Counted from the first letter of the stretch, positions 42,267 through 52,046 are shown. The stretch is 64,000 nt of DNA from Schlegelella_A sp036496385 (GCA_036496385.1 DASXLD010000004.1:19897-83896), one strand, 5' to 3'. Program-made: numbers and translations. The notes: a model not told the origin generated them from the letters alone.

Positions 42267-43808
42267 ATGCCGGACCGCCCGATCCGCTTCTTCCACCGCG
42301 GCGACGTCGTCGCGGTCGAGCCGGCCGCGACGACGCGCACCGTCCTCGACTGGCTGCGCGAGGACGCACGTCTCACCGGCTCCAAGGAAGGCTGCAACGA
42401 AGGCGACTGCGGCGCCTGCACCGTCGTCATCGCCGAGCTCGCGCCGCCGGCGTGCGACGCCGAGGACGTCGTCGGCGGCCTGCGCCTGCGCGCGGCCAAC
42501 GCGTGCCTGCAGTTCCTGCCGACCCTCGACGGCAAGGCGCTGCTCACGGTCGAGGACCTGCGCTCGGCGAGCGGCGCCCTGCATCCGGTGCAGCAGGCGA
42601 TGGTCGACTGCCACGGCTCGCAATGCGGCTTCTGCACGCCCGGGTTCGTGATGTCGCTCTGGGCGACGTACCAGCACCACCTCGCGCGCGACGAGCGCCC
42701 GTCGCGGCGACGACTCGCCGACGAGCTGTCGGGCAATCTCTGCCGCTGCACCGGCTACCGGCCGATCGTCGACGCCGGCGAGCGGATGTTCGCGCTGCCG
42801 GCGGCAGCGCTCGACGCCGCGCCGATCGTCGCTGCGCTCGAAGGGCTGCGCGGCGCGCCGGCGCTGCGCTCGGTCGATGCGAGCGGCAACGAGTTCATCG
42901 CGCCGCGCACGCTCGACGACTTCGCCGCCGCCCGGCTCGCGCATCCCGAGGCACGCATCCTCGCCGGCTCGACCGACATCGGCCTCTGGGTCAACAAGAT
43001 GTTCCGCGAGCTGCCGTTGCTGTTGTACATCGGCGCGGTCGACGAGCTGAAGCGCGTCGAGCCGCGCGACGGCATCCTCTCGATCGGTGCCGCCGTCTCG
43101 CTCGAGGACGCGTGGCGGGCGCTCGTCGCGCGCTGGCCGGCATTGGCCGAGGTCTGGCTGCGCTTTGCCGGCGTGCCGCTTCGCCACACCGGGACGATGG
43201 CCGGCAACGTCGCCAACGGCTCGCCGATCGGCGACTCGGCGCCGGTGCTGATGGCGCTCGACGCGACGCTCGTCCTGCGCCGCGGCGAGGCGCTCCGGCG
43301 GGTCGCGCTGGCGGAGTTCTACACCGGCTACATGCAGAACCAATTGCAGCCCGGCGAGTTCGTGCAGGCGATCGAGATTCCGCTCGACCGCAAGAGCGGC
43401 GACCTGCGCGCCTACAAGATCTCGAAGCGCTTCGACTGCGACATCTCCGCCGTCTGCGCCGCGCTTGCGATCGAGCGCGACGCGGCCGACACCGTCGTCG
43501 CCGCACGTCTCGCGTTCGGCGGCATGGCCGCGACGGTGCAGCGCGCCGCGGCTGCGGAGGCCGCGCTTGTCGGCACACGGTGGGACGAGACCGCGCTCGC
43601 GAACGCCCAGCGCGCGTTGACGAGCGACTTCACGCCGCTCACCGACATGCGTGCCAGCGCCGGCTACCGGATGCAGGTCGCGCAGAACCTGTTGCGCCGC
43701 TTCTGGCTCGAGACGCGCGCCGACGCGCCGCTCGCTGCCGAGGCGACGAGTGTCTGGGCGACGGCGCTGCCGGCGCGTTCGCCGGGCGCGATCGGAGCGA
43801 CGCCGTGA
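42267..43808 (+). CDS. xdhA: Xanthine dehydrogenase small subunit (Fe-S and FAD)
   Basis: This 513-residue subunit carries two [2Fe-2S] clusters and an FAD domain. The first, plant-ferredoxin-type, cluster uses Cys43, Cys48, Cys51 and Cys80 (GCNEGDCGACTVV and NACLQF). The second uses Cys120, Cys123, Cys159 and Cys161 (CGFCTPG and NLCRCTGYRPI). The FAD-binding domain begins near residue 205 with RILAGSTDIGLWVNK, followed by AGNVANGSPIGD. It passes electrons from the Mo centre of the large subunit to NAD+. The ATG at 42267 is divergent from guaD. The stop overlaps the xdhB start (GTGA). Length matches XdhA of other bacteria. Confidence 0.93.
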   Translation: MPDRPIRFFHRGDVVAVEPAATTRTVLDWLREDARLTGSKEGCNEGDCGACTVVIAELAPPACDAEDVVGGLRLRAANACLQFLPTLDGKALLTVEDLRSASGALHPVQQAMVDCHGSQCGFCTPGFVMSLWATYQHHLARDERPSRRRLADELSGNLCRCTGYRPIVDAGERMFALPAAALDAAPIVAALEGLRGAPALRSVDASGNEFIAPRTLDDFAAARLAHPEARILAGSTDIGLWVNKMFRELPLLLYIGAVDELKRVEPRDGILSIGAAVSLEDAWRALVARWPALAEVWLRFAGVPLRHTGTMAGNVANGSPIGDSAPVLMALDATLVLRRGEALRRVALAEFYTGYMQNQLQPGEFVQAIEIPLDRKSGDLRAYKISKRFDCDISAVCAALAIERDAADTVVAARLAFGGMAATVQRAAAAEAALVGTRWDETALANAQRALTSDFTPLTDMRASAGYRMQVAQNLLRRFWLETRADAPLAAEATSVWATALPARSPGAIGATP

Positions 43809-46225
43809 ACCGCGCGCTCGATCCGCGTTGGCTGCGCGCGCGCGATGCCAGAGCGACGACTGCGGCCGGCGGAGTCGCGGTCGGCGTCGCGTTGCCGCAC
43901 GAATCTGCGCACCTGCACGTCGCCGGTGCGGCGCCGTACGTCGACGACCTCCCGGAGCTCGCCGGCACGCTCCATGCGGCACTCGGCCTGTCGCCGATCG
44001 CCCGCGGCCGTCTGGTCGGCTTCGACCGCGAACGCATCGCGGCGCTGCCGGGCGTCGTCGACGTCCTGGTCGCGGCCGACATCCCGGGGCCGAACGACTG
44101 CGGCCCGGTGGTGCACGACGACCCGATCCTCGCCGACGGCCTCGTTCACTACGTCGGCCAGCCGGTGTTCGCGGTGATCGCCGAAACGCGCGACGCGGCG
44201 CGGCGCGCGGCGGCGCTGGCGAGGGCCGTGCTGAAGATCGAGCCGCTCGCGCCGATCCTCACTGCCGTCGAGGCGCACGCCGCGGAGAGCTACGTGCTGC
44301 CGCCGATGCATCTCGTTCGCGGCGACGCGCGCAAGGCGATCGACGCCGCCCCTCATCGCCTCGTCGACACGCTCGACGTCGGTGGCCAGGAGCAGTTCTA
44401 TCTCGAGGGCCAGATCTCGTACGCGGTGCCGCGCGAAGACCGCGGGATGCTTGTGCATTGCTCGACGCAGCATCCGAGCGAGATGCAGCACCTGGTCGCC
44501 AAGTGCCTCGGCCTGCACTCGCACCACGTCCAGGTCGAGTGCCGCCGGATGGGCGGCGGCTTCGGCGGCAAGGAGTCGCAGTCGGCCCTGTTCGCGTGCG
44601 TTGCCGCCGTTGCCGCGCACAAGCTCGGCCGCCCGGTCAAGCTTCGCCTCGACCGCGACGACGACTTCCTCGTCACCGGCCGCCGGCACTGCTTCCACTA
44701 CGAGATCGAGGCCGGCTACGACGATGTCGGCCGCATCCTCGGTGCCGAGCTGACGATGGTCTCGCGCGCGGGCTTTTCGGCCGACCTGTCGGGCCCGGTG
44801 ATGACGCGCGCGATCTGCCACTTCGACAATGCCTACTGGCTGCCCGACGTCGCGATCCATGGCTACTCGGGGCGCACCAACACGCAGAGCAACACGGCGT
44901 TTCGCGGCTTCGGCGGGCCGCAGGGAGCGATCGCGGTCGAGAGCATCCTCGACACGATCGCACGCCGGCTCGACAAGGATCCGCTCGACGTGCGCCGCGC
45001 CAACTTCTACGGCCCGAGCCCGCGCGCCGCCGACCCCGGCGAGCGCAACGTCACACCGTATGGCCAGGTCGTCGAGGACAACATCGTGCGCGAGCTGGTC
45101 GACGAGCTCGAGGCGACGAGCGCGTATCGCGCCCGCCGGGCGAGCGTCGCCGAGTTCAACGCGACCAGCCCCGTGCTGAAGCGCGGCATCGCGCTGACGC
45201 CGGTCAAGTTCGGCATCTCGTTCAACCTCGTTCACCTCAACCAGGCGGGCGCGCTCGTCCACGTCTACGGCGACGGCTCGGTGCTCGTCAACCACGGCGG
45301 CACCGAGATGGGCCAGGGGCTGCACACCAAGGTCGCGCAGGTCGTCGCGCACACCCTCGGCGTCGACTTCGGCGCGGTGCGCGTCACCGCGACCGACACC
45401 CACAAGGTCGCCAACACGTCGGCGACGGCGGCATCGACCGGCAGCGATCTCAACGGCAAGGCGGCCGAGGACGCGGCGCTGCAGATCAGGGCGCGGCTGG
45501 CCGCGTTCGCAAGCGAGCGCTACGGCGCCGGCGCGAGCGAGGTCCGCTTCGCCGGCGGCCGCGTCACGATCGGCGCCGCGATCACGATCAGCTTTCGCGA
45601 GCTCGTCGCCGAGGCCTACCTGGCACGCGTCCAGCTCTGGTCCGACGGCTTCTACGCGACCCCGGGCCTGTCGTGGAACCGCGAGACGATGCAGGGCCGG
45701 CCGTTCTACTACTTCGCCTACGGCGCGGCGGTGAGCGAGGTCGTCGTCGACACGCTGACGGGCGAGTGCAAGCTCGTCGCCGCGCACATCCTGCACGACG
45801 CCGGTCGCACGCTCAACCCGGCGATCGACATCGGCCAGGTCGAAGGCGGCTTCATCCAGGGCATGGGCTGGCTGACGATGGAAGAGCTCGTCTGGCACCC
45901 GAACGACGGCAGCGACAAGGCGGGCTTTCTCCATACCCACGCGCCGAGCACGTACAAGATCCCGACCGCCAACGACTGCCCTCCGGTATTCGACGTTCGC
46001 CTCTGGAAGGACGGCGTCGGCGACGACAACCCCGCCGAGACGATCCACCGCAGCAAGGCGACCGGCGAGCCGCCGCTGCTGCTGCCGTTCTCGGTCTTCT
46101 TCGCGATCCGCGACGCGATCTCGGCGGTCGGCGGCCATCGCGTCGATCCGCCGCTCACCGCGCCGGCGACGAGCGAGGCGATCCTGCGCGCGATCACGGC
46201 CGTGCAGACGGCAGCGACGCCATGA
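43805..46225 (+). CDS. xdhB: Xanthine dehydrogenase molybdopterin-binding large subunit
   Basis: This 806-residue Mo-binding subunit oxidises hypoxanthine and xanthine to urate. Recognisable elements are GGGFGGKESQ near 252-261, FRGFGGPQG near 365-373 and the catalytic glutamate Glu755 in KATGEPPLLL. The GTEMGQGLHTKVAQ loop near 499-512 is also conserved. The GTG start overlaps the xdhA stop (GTGA) and the xdhC start overlaps the stop here (ATGA), so the three are coupled. The subunit lacks its own Fe-S and FAD, as expected for the bacterial split-gene form. Confidence 0.93.
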   Translation: MNRALDPRWLRARDARATTAAGGVAVGVALPHESAHLHVAGAAPYVDDLPELAGTLHAALGLSPIARGRLVGFDRERIAALPGVVDVLVAADIPGPNDCGPVVHDDPILADGLVHYVGQPVFAVIAETRDAARRAAALARAVLKIEPLAPILTAVEAHAAESYVLPPMHLVRGDARKAIDAAPHRLVDTLDVGGQEQFYLEGQISYAVPREDRGMLVHCSTQHPSEMQHLVAKCLGLHSHHVQVECRRMGGGFGGKESQSALFACVAAVAAHKLGRPVKLRLDRDDDFLVTGRRHCFHYEIEAGYDDVGRILGAELTMVSRAGFSADLSGPVMTRAICHFDNAYWLPDVAIHGYSGRTNTQSNTAFRGFGGPQGAIAVESILDTIARRLDKDPLDVRRANFYGPSPRAADPGERNVTPYGQVVEDNIVRELVDELEATSAYRARRASVAEFNATSPVLKRGIALTPVKFGISFNLVHLNQAGALVHVYGDGSVLVNHGGTEMGQGLHTKVAQVVAHTLGVDFGAVRVTATDTHKVANTSATAASTGSDLNGKAAEDAALQIRARLAAFASERYGAGASEVRFAGGRVTIGAAITISFRELVAEAYLARVQLWSDGFYATPGLSWNRETMQGRPFYYFAYGAAVSEVVVDTLTGECKLVAAHILHDAGRTLNPAIDIGQVEGGFIQGMGWLTMEELVWHPNDGSDKAGFLHTHAPSTYKIPTANDCPPVFDVRLWKDGVGDDNPAETIHRSKATGEPPLLLPFSVFFAIRDAISAVGGHRVDPPLTAPATSEAILRAITAVQTAATP

Positions 46226-47094
46226 ACGAACGGCTGCTGCGCGACGCTGCCGCCGGCTGGCTCGGCGAGGCGCGCGCTGCCGTCGTCGTCGAGGTCATCG
46301 GCGCGCGCGGCTCGGTGCCGCGCGACCGGGGCACGCGCATGCTGGTGGCGAGCGAGGTGACGCTCGGCACCATCGGCGGCGGCCATCTCGAGCTGAACGC
46401 AATCGCCGCCGCGCGTGCGATGCTGGCGCGCGGCAGCTTCGATCGCAGCGAGCAGTCGTTCGCGCTCGGTCCCTCGCTCGGCCAATGCTGCGGCGGCGCC
46501 CTGACGCTCGCGTTCGCGCCCCTCGACGCCGCGGCGCTGGCACGCTGGCCGACCGCCGAGCCGCTGTTTCGCCTCCAGCTGCACGGCGCCGGCCATGTCG
46601 GCCGCGCGATCGCGACGCTGCTCGCGACGCTCGACTGCGACGTCGACTGGTACGACCAGCGCGACGACGGCTTCCCGTCGGCGACCGCGCTCGGCTCGCC
46701 GTGGCCCGCGCACATCCGCCGCACGTCGGCCGACACGATCGAGCGCGAGGTCGCCCATGCGCGGCCGCAAGCGTTCTATCTCGTCCTCAGCCACGAGCAC
46801 GCGCTCGACTTGCGCATCGTCGAGGCGATCCTGCGTCGCGGCGACTTCGCGTTCTGCGGCCTGATCGGCTCGCGGACGAAGCGCGCGAGCTTCGTTCATC
46901 GCCTCGAGGCGCATGGCGTCGGCGCCGACGCCATCGCTCGCCTGACCTGCCCGATCGGGATCGCGTCGGTGACCGGCAAGGAGCCGGCCGTCATCGCTGC
47001 GGCCGTCGTCGCGCAATTGCTCGAGCACGCGGCGGCGCGGCCGGGCCCGGCACGACACGGCAGCGAAATGATCGGGACAACGCCTGACGCTTGA
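46222..47094 (+). CDS. xdhC: XdhC-type molybdenum cofactor insertion protein
   Basis: This 290-residue XdhC/CoxI-family chaperone sulfurates and inserts Moco into xanthine dehydrogenase. The N-terminal part has ARGSVPRDRGTRM near residues 28-40, GTIGGGHLEL near 49-58 and a CysCys motif (QCCGG). The C-terminal Rossmann-type domain has LHGAGHVGRAIATLL near 119-133 and SHEHALDLRIVEAILR. It is the third gene of the xdhABC operon. The following quinol oxidase genes start 53 bases downstream on the same strand, and a TTGACG at 47091 might form part of a promoter for them. Confidence 0.9.
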   Translation: MNERLLRDAAAGWLGEARAAVVVEVIGARGSVPRDRGTRMLVASEVTLGTIGGGHLELNAIAAARAMLARGSFDRSEQSFALGPSLGQCCGGALTLAFAPLDAAALARWPTAEPLFRLQLHGAGHVGRAIATLLATLDCDVDWYDQRDDGFPSATALGSPWPAHIRRTSADTIEREVAHARPQAFYLVLSHEHALDLRIVEAILRRGDFAFCGLIGSRTKRASFVHRLEAHGVGADAIARLTCPIGIASVTGKEPAVIAAAVVAQLLEHAAARPGPARHGSEMIGTTPDA

Positions 47095-47147
47095 CGTATC
47101 CTGCCCGGCACGCTCAACTGCGCGCGCACTCGAAGCGGCTTCTGGTC

Positions 47148-48098
47148 ATGCAGCGTTCTGAAGCCTGTCGGCGCAACACCGAGCCGCATCGCGGCCTCTG
47201 GCGTCGTTCGAAGGCGGCGTGGAGATGCTGCCTGCTGGCCTTGCCGCTGACCGTGTTGAGCGGCTGCAACTGGGCGGTGCTCGATCCACGCGGGCCGGTG
47301 GGCCAGGCCGACCGGACCATCCTGCTCGGCTCGCTGGCCATCATGCTGGCCATCGCCGTGCCGACGATCGTCGCCACCTTCGCGTTCGCCTGGTGGTACC
47401 GCGCCTCGAATACCCGCGCCCGCTACCGGCCCGAGTGGGAGTTCTCGGGTGCGATCGAGCTCGTCGTCTGGTCGATCCCGTGCATGGTGATCCTGCTGCT
47501 CGGCGGCGTCGCCTGGATCGGCTCGCAGCTGCTCGATCCGGCCAAGCCGCTCTCGACGCGCGAGGCGCCGGTGGAGATCCAGGTCGTGTCGCTGGACTGG
47601 AAGTGGCTCTTCATCTATCCGCGCGAAGGCGTGGCGAGCGTGAACCAGCTCGTCGTGCCGGCAGGCGTGCCGCTGCGCTTCTCGATCACGTCGGCGAGCG
47701 TGTGGAATGCCTTCTTCGTGCCGCAGCTCGGCAGCATGATCTACGCGATGAACGGCATGAGGACGCAGGTCAACCTGCTCGCCGACGAGCCCGGCACGTA
47801 TCAGGGCCTGTCGGCGCACTTCAGCGGCGACGGCTTCTCCGACATGCATTTCCCGGTCCGCGCGGTGAGCGGCGACGAGTTCGCCGCCTGGGTCAAGTCG
47901 ACCCGAGGCGTCGGCCCCACGCTCGATGCAGCCAACTATGCGGCACTCGCGAGGCAGAGCGCGAACCTGGCGCCGTCGACGTTCGGCGCCGTGACGCCGG
48001 AGCTCTTCACCCAGGTCGTGCGACAGGATCTCGCACCCGGCCCCGGCCCGGCCACCGATCGTGGCGGCGCCGCCGAGGCGCCGCAAAAGGGGCACTGA
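47148..48098 (+). CDS. cyoA: Cytochrome bo3 quinol oxidase subunit II
   Basis: CyoA is the lipoprotein subunit of the bo3-type ubiquinol oxidase. The 316-residue form has a lipobox LTVLSGC with Cys40, two membrane helices (about 60-82 and 107-129) and a C-terminal cupredoxin-like domain. The family's DWKWLFIYPREGVASVN motif is near 158-174, and FFVPQLGSMIYAMNGM near 196-211. The Cu-A cysteine/histidine set is absent, consistent with a quinol rather than cytochrome c oxidase. I use the ATG at 47148. An ATG at 47091 is in frame but adds a non-conserved stretch. Confidence 0.9.
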   Translation: MQRSEACRRNTEPHRGLWRRSKAAWRCCLLALPLTVLSGCNWAVLDPRGPVGQADRTILLGSLAIMLAIAVPTIVATFAFAWWYRASNTRARYRPEWEFSGAIELVVWSIPCMVILLLGGVAWIGSQLLDPAKPLSTREAPVEIQVVSLDWKWLFIYPREGVASVNQLVVPAGVPLRFSITSASVWNAFFVPQLGSMIYAMNGMRTQVNLLADEPGTYQGLSAHFSGDGFSDMHFPVRAVSGDEFAAWVKSTRGVGPTLDAANYAALARQSANLAPSTFGAVTPELFTQVVRQDLAPGPGPATDRGGAAEAPQKGH

Positions 48099-48099
48099 C

Positions 48100-50103
48100 A
48101 TGTGGGGCAAGCTCACCTGGGAAGCGATTCCCTTCCACGAACCGATCGTCATGATCACGTCGGCGCTGGTGGCGGCCGCGATCACCGGCACGCTCGTCTG
48201 GGTCGTCGTCAAGGGGCACCTGCCGTACATCTGGAAGGAGTGGCTCTCCAGCGTCGATCACAAGCGCATCGGCGTGATGTACATCGTGCTCGCGCTGGTG
48301 ATGCTGCTGCGCGGCTTTGCCGACGCGCTCATGATGCGCTCGCAACAGGCGGTCGCCCTGCACAGCGCCGGCTTCCTGCCGCCGGAGCACTACAACCAGG
48401 TGTTCTCGGCGCACGGCACGATCATGATCTTCTTCGTCGCCATGCCGTTCGTGATCGGGCTGATGAACTTCGCCGTGCCGCTGCAGCTGGGCGCCCGCGA
48501 CGTCGCCTTCCCGGTGCTCAACTCGGTCAGCTTCTGGCTGACGGCGACCGGCGCGCTGCTCGTCAACATCTCGCTCTTCATCGGCGAGTTCGCGCGCACC
48601 GGCTGGCTGCCCTATCCGCCACTCTCGGAGCTGGCCTATTCGCCCGGCGTCGGCGTCGACTACTACCTCTGGGCGCTGCAGATATCGGGGGTCGGCGCCT
48701 TGTTAACCGGGGTGAACTTCGTGACGACGGTGCTGAAGGTGCGCGCGCCCGGCATGACCTACCTGCGCATGCCGATCTTCTGCTGGACCACGCTCGCCTC
48801 CAACCTGCTCATCGTCGCCGCGTTCCCGATCCTGACCGCGACGCTGGCGATGCTCCTGCTCGACCGCTACCTCGGCTTTCACTTCTTCACCAACGAGGCC
48901 GGCGGCAACCCGATGATGTTCATGAACCTCATCTGGGCCTGGGGACACCCCGAGGTCTACATCCTGATGTTGCCGGCGTTCGGCATCTTCTCGGAGGTCT
49001 TCGCCACGTTCTCCGGCAAGCCGCTGTTCGGCTACCGCTCGATGGTCGCGGCGACGATGGCGATCTGCATCCTCTCGTTCATGGTCTGGCTGCACCATTT
49101 CTTCACCATGGGGGCCGGCGCCAACGTCAACGCGATCTTCGGCATCGCGACGATGATCATCGCCGTTCCCACCGGCGTGAAGATCTACAACTGGCTGTTC
49201 ACGATGTATGGCGGCCGGATCGTGTTCGCGACACCGCTGCTGTGGGCGCTCGGCTTCGTGGTCACGTTCATCATCGGCGGCATGACGGGCGTGCTCCTCG
49301 CGCTGCCACCGGCCGACTTCGTGCTCCACAACAGCCTGTTCCTCGTCGCCCACTTCCACAACGTCATCATCGGCGGCGTGGTGTTCGGCCTGTTCGCCGG
49401 CTACGAATACTGGTTCCCCAAGGCGTTCGGCTTCCGCCTGCACGAGGGGCTCGGCAAGGCGGCGTTCTGGTTCTGGATCGTCGGCTTCTACGTCGCCTTC
49501 ATGCCGCTCTATGTGCTCGGCCTCATGGGCATGACGCGGCGCATGCAGCACTACGACGTCGATGCCTGGCAGCCGTGGCTGCTGGTCGCGGCCGGCGGCG
49601 CGTTGCTGATCGGCGTCGGCGTCGCCTGCCAGGTGGTGCAGCTCGTCTGGAGCATCCGCCATCGCGAGCAGCTCCGCGACGCCACCGGCGACCCGTGGAA
49701 CGGGCGCACGCTCGAGTGGATGACGCCCTCGCCGCCGCCGATGTTCAACTACGCGGTGCTGCCGGACATCGAGGGCGCGGAGGCGTACTGGGTGCGCAAG
49801 CAGATCGCGATCGAACGCCAGGGGCTGAGGCCCGAGCCGGAATACGTCGATATCCACATGCCGCGTAACAGCTCGGCCGGATTCATCTGCGCATTCTTCG
49901 CGACCATCATGGGCTTCGCGCTGATCTGGCACATCTGGTGGCTGGTGATCGCGGCCTTCGTCGGCGCCTGGGCGGTTTTCGTCGTCGTCGCCTGGCGCGA
50001 CGAGCACGAGGAGCTGATCCCGGCGGCAACCGTCGCCGCGGTCGACCGCGCCAACCGCGCCGCCCGCGCCGTCGCGCTGCCGACGCTGAAGCCGGCCCCG
50101 TGA
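48100..50103 (+). CDS. cyoB: Cytochrome bo3 quinol oxidase subunit I
   Basis: The 667-residue heme-copper oxidase subunit I carries all expected ligands. His105 and His420 bind low-spin heme, His418 high-spin heme, and His283 (WGHPEVYILMLP), His332 and His333 (LHHFFTMG) bind Cu-B. The quinol-type loop and about 15 membrane helices are present. Residue numbers are one lower than in E. coli CyoB. The enzyme reduces oxygen to water and pumps protons. It begins one base after the cyoA stop, with a GGGG-containing ribosome-binding sequence, and overlaps cyoC by a GTGA. Confidence 0.94.
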   Translation: MWGKLTWEAIPFHEPIVMITSALVAAAITGTLVWVVVKGHLPYIWKEWLSSVDHKRIGVMYIVLALVMLLRGFADALMMRSQQAVALHSAGFLPPEHYNQVFSAHGTIMIFFVAMPFVIGLMNFAVPLQLGARDVAFPVLNSVSFWLTATGALLVNISLFIGEFARTGWLPYPPLSELAYSPGVGVDYYLWALQISGVGALLTGVNFVTTVLKVRAPGMTYLRMPIFCWTTLASNLLIVAAFPILTATLAMLLLDRYLGFHFFTNEAGGNPMMFMNLIWAWGHPEVYILMLPAFGIFSEVFATFSGKPLFGYRSMVAATMAICILSFMVWLHHFFTMGAGANVNAIFGIATMIIAVPTGVKIYNWLFTMYGGRIVFATPLLWALGFVVTFIIGGMTGVLLALPPADFVLHNSLFLVAHFHNVIIGGVVFGLFAGYEYWFPKAFGFRLHEGLGKAAFWFWIVGFYVAFMPLYVLGLMGMTRRMQHYDVDAWQPWLLVAAGGALLIGVGVACQVVQLVWSIRHREQLRDATGDPWNGRTLEWMTPSPPPMFNYAVLPDIEGAEAYWVRKQIAIERQGLRPEPEYVDIHMPRNSSAGFICAFFATIMGFALIWHIWWLVIAAFVGAWAVFVVVAWRDEHEELIPAATVAAVDRANRAARAVALPTLKPAP

Positions 50104-50774
50104 GCACCGACGCATCCGTGTTCCAGGGCGGCGGCGTGGTCGGCGGGGCGATGGCCCTCGTCGGCCGCCATGCCCACGCCGCCGGGCTCACCGAGGAGCC
50201 GGCGCACGGGCCGGCCAAGCGGATCGTCGTCGGCTACGGCTTCTGGATCTTCCTGATCAGCGACATCATCCTGTTCGCCGCGCTGTTCGCAACCTATGCG
50301 GTACTGACCGACGCCACCGCCGGCGGCCCGAGCGGGCGCGATCTGTTCCACCTGCCGACGGTCGCCGTCGAGACCGGCTGCCTGCTGCTCTCGACCGTGT
50401 TCTGCGGCTTCGCCGGCATCGGCGCCCAGGCGCGAAAGAGCACCCTGTACTACGGCTGCATGGCGGCGACGTTCGTGCTCGGTGCGACCTTCGTCACGAT
50501 CGAGCTGCACGAATTCGCGGACATGATCCATGCCGGTGCCGGGCCAAGCCGGAGCGCGTTCCTGTCGGGGTTCTTCGCCCTGATCGGCTGCCACGGCCTG
50601 CACGTCAGCGCCGGCCTGCTGTGGCTGCTGACGATGATGGCGCAGGTGTACGCCAAGGGCTACCGCGCCGATATCCTGCGGCGGCTGCTGTGCTTCGCGC
50701 TGTTCTGGCACACCCTCGACATCATCTGGGTGGCGCTGTTCAGCCTGGTCTATCTGGTGGGAGTGGCACGATGA
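50100..50774 (+). CDS. cyoC: Cytochrome bo3 quinol oxidase subunit III
   Basis: This 224-residue membrane subunit has five predicted helices. The segment GYGFWIFLISDIILFAALFATYAVLT is near residues 45-70, and ATFVLGATFVTIELHEFADMI near 122-142 includes the conserved glutamate. The N-terminal 38 residues are polar and unconserved. Subunit III stabilises the complex and does not bind metal. The GTG start overlaps the cyoB stop (GTGA) and the stop overlaps the cyoD start (ATGA). Confidence 0.92.
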   Translation: MSTDASVFQGGGVVGGAMALVGRHAHAAGLTEEPAHGPAKRIVVGYGFWIFLISDIILFAALFATYAVLTDATAGGPSGRDLFHLPTVAVETGCLLLSTVFCGFAGIGAQARKSTLYYGCMAATFVLGATFVTIELHEFADMIHAGAGPSRSAFLSGFFALIGCHGLHVSAGLLWLLTMMAQVYAKGYRADILRRLLCFALFWHTLDIIWVALFSLVYLVGVAR

Positions 50775-51166
50775 GCGACGATGCGAGAGATCCCGGCCTG
50801 CATGGCGACGTCGCCCCGGGCGACGAGATCGGGCCCCAGGACATTCCCCATGCGGTCCGCGGCTACCTGATCGGGCTCTTTCTCGCGACGCTGCTGACCT
50901 GCGTCTCGTTCTACGTTGCCCGCAGCACGCTGGTCTGGCAGCCGAGCATTCCGATCGCGCTGTCGGTGCTGGCGGTGGCGCAGATGGGAGTCCATCTCGT
51001 CTTCTTCCTCCACATCACGTCGGGGCCGGACAGCGTCAACAACGTGATGGCGCTGGCGTTCGGCCTTCTCATCGTCATGCTGCTCGTGTTCGGCTCGCTC
51101 TGGATCATGACCCAGCTCGACCACAACGTGATGCCGATGGACCGGCTGATGCAGATGCAGCGCTGA
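50771..51166 (+). CDS. cyoD: Cytochrome bo3 quinol oxidase subunit IV
   Basis: The 131-residue CyoD has three membrane helices (about 29-47, 58-78 and 92-110), the second and third separated by the loop SGPDSVNN. It is needed for assembly of the oxidase. The operon order A-B-C-D is standard, but the next gene is a minus-strand dehydrogenase, so cyoE (heme O synthase) is not adjacent. It must be encoded elsewhere if the enzyme uses heme O. Confidence 0.9.
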   Translation: MSDDARDPGLHGDVAPGDEIGPQDIPHAVRGYLIGLFLATLLTCVSFYVARSTLVWQPSIPIALSVLAVAQMGVHLVFFLHITSGPDSVNNVMALAFGLLIVMLLVFGSLWIMTQLDHNVMPMDRLMQMQR

Positions 51167-51192
51167 CGACGCTGCTCGGGGCGGGCGATCGG

Positions 51193-51951
51193 TCAGAAGC
51201 TCGCGACGCCGCCGTCGACGAGCAGCTCGACGCCGGTGACGAACGAGGCGTCGTCGGAGGCGAGAAAGAGCACCGCGGCGGCGACCTCCTCGGCAGTGCC
51301 GAAGCGCTTCATCGGATTGCGCTCGGCCCAGGCCACCTTGAGGTCGGCGATCGCTTGCTCGCTCATCCCGGCCTTGGCGAAGATCGGCGTCTCGATCGGC
51401 CCCGGGCTGACGACGTTGACGCGGATGCCGCGCGTGACCAGCTCGGCGGCAATCGTGCGGCCGAACGATCTCACCGCCGCCTTGCTCGCGCCGTAGAGCG
51501 ACCCCGCCGGATTGCCCTTGCTGGCCGCGACCGACGCGTTCAGCACGATCGCACCGCCCCGCTCCATGCAGGCGGCGGCCTTCTGCACCGTAAAGTAGAC
51601 GCCCTTGACGTTGACGTCCATCAGCGCGTCCCACTGCGCTTCGGTGGTCGACGCGAGCGGCCCGAAGGCGGCGACGCCGGCGTTCGCGAAGACGACGTCG
51701 ATGTGTCCGTCGCCGAGCTCGCGCGCCGCCTCGACCATGCGATCGATGTCGGCGAGCCGGCTCGTGTCGGCGACGACGCTGCGCGCTGCAGGCCCGAGCG
51801 CTTCGGCGGCGGCGGCGAGCGTCGCCTTGTTGCGGCCGCTGACGAGGACGCGCGCGCCTTCGCTCGCCAGGCCACGCGCGACGGCGAGGCCGATGCCGCT
51901 GTTGCCGCCGGTGACGAGCGCCACCTTGCCTTCGAAGCGTCGCGCTGCCAT
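51193..51951 (-). CDS. Short-chain dehydrogenase/reductase (SDR family)
   Basis: This 252-residue NAD(P)-dependent oxidoreductase has the Rossmann motif TGGNSGIGLAVA (residues 14-25), NAGVAAFG (86-93) and a catalytic Tyr-Lys pair in YGASKAAVRSF near 152-162, with a Ser in the preceding strand. C-terminal PGPIETPIF is typical of the family. Several substrate classes are possible. The ATG at 51949-51951 follows a GGCAGG ribosome-binding site. The gene lies on the minus strand between cyoD and the divergent Rieske oxygenase, with 95 bases to the latter's start. Confidence 0.88.
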   Translation of the reverse strand: MAARRFEGKVALVTGGNSGIGLAVARGLASEGARVLVSGRNKATLAAAAEALGPAARSVVADTSRLADIDRMVEAARELGDGHIDVVFANAGVAAFGPLASTTEAQWDALMDVNVKGVYFTVQKAAACMERGGAIVLNASVAASKGNPAGSLYGASKAAVRSFGRTIAAELVTRGIRVNVVSPGPIETPIFAKAGMSEQAIADLKVAWAERNPMKRFGTAEEVAAAVLFLASDDASFVTGVELLVDGGVASF

Positions 51952-52046
51952 GGTGCCTGCCTTCGCGGTTCGTTCGAGCGGGGCGCCGCTCACGGTGAGG
52001 CCGATTGTGCGTGCTGGTGGACAATGCCCGCATCGAGCCCGTCTTC

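Noticed and set aside
43664..46138. An 824-codon minus-strand open frame opposite xdhB
   Set aside because: It has no motif or start context, while the plus-strand gene carries all xanthine dehydrogenase hallmarks.
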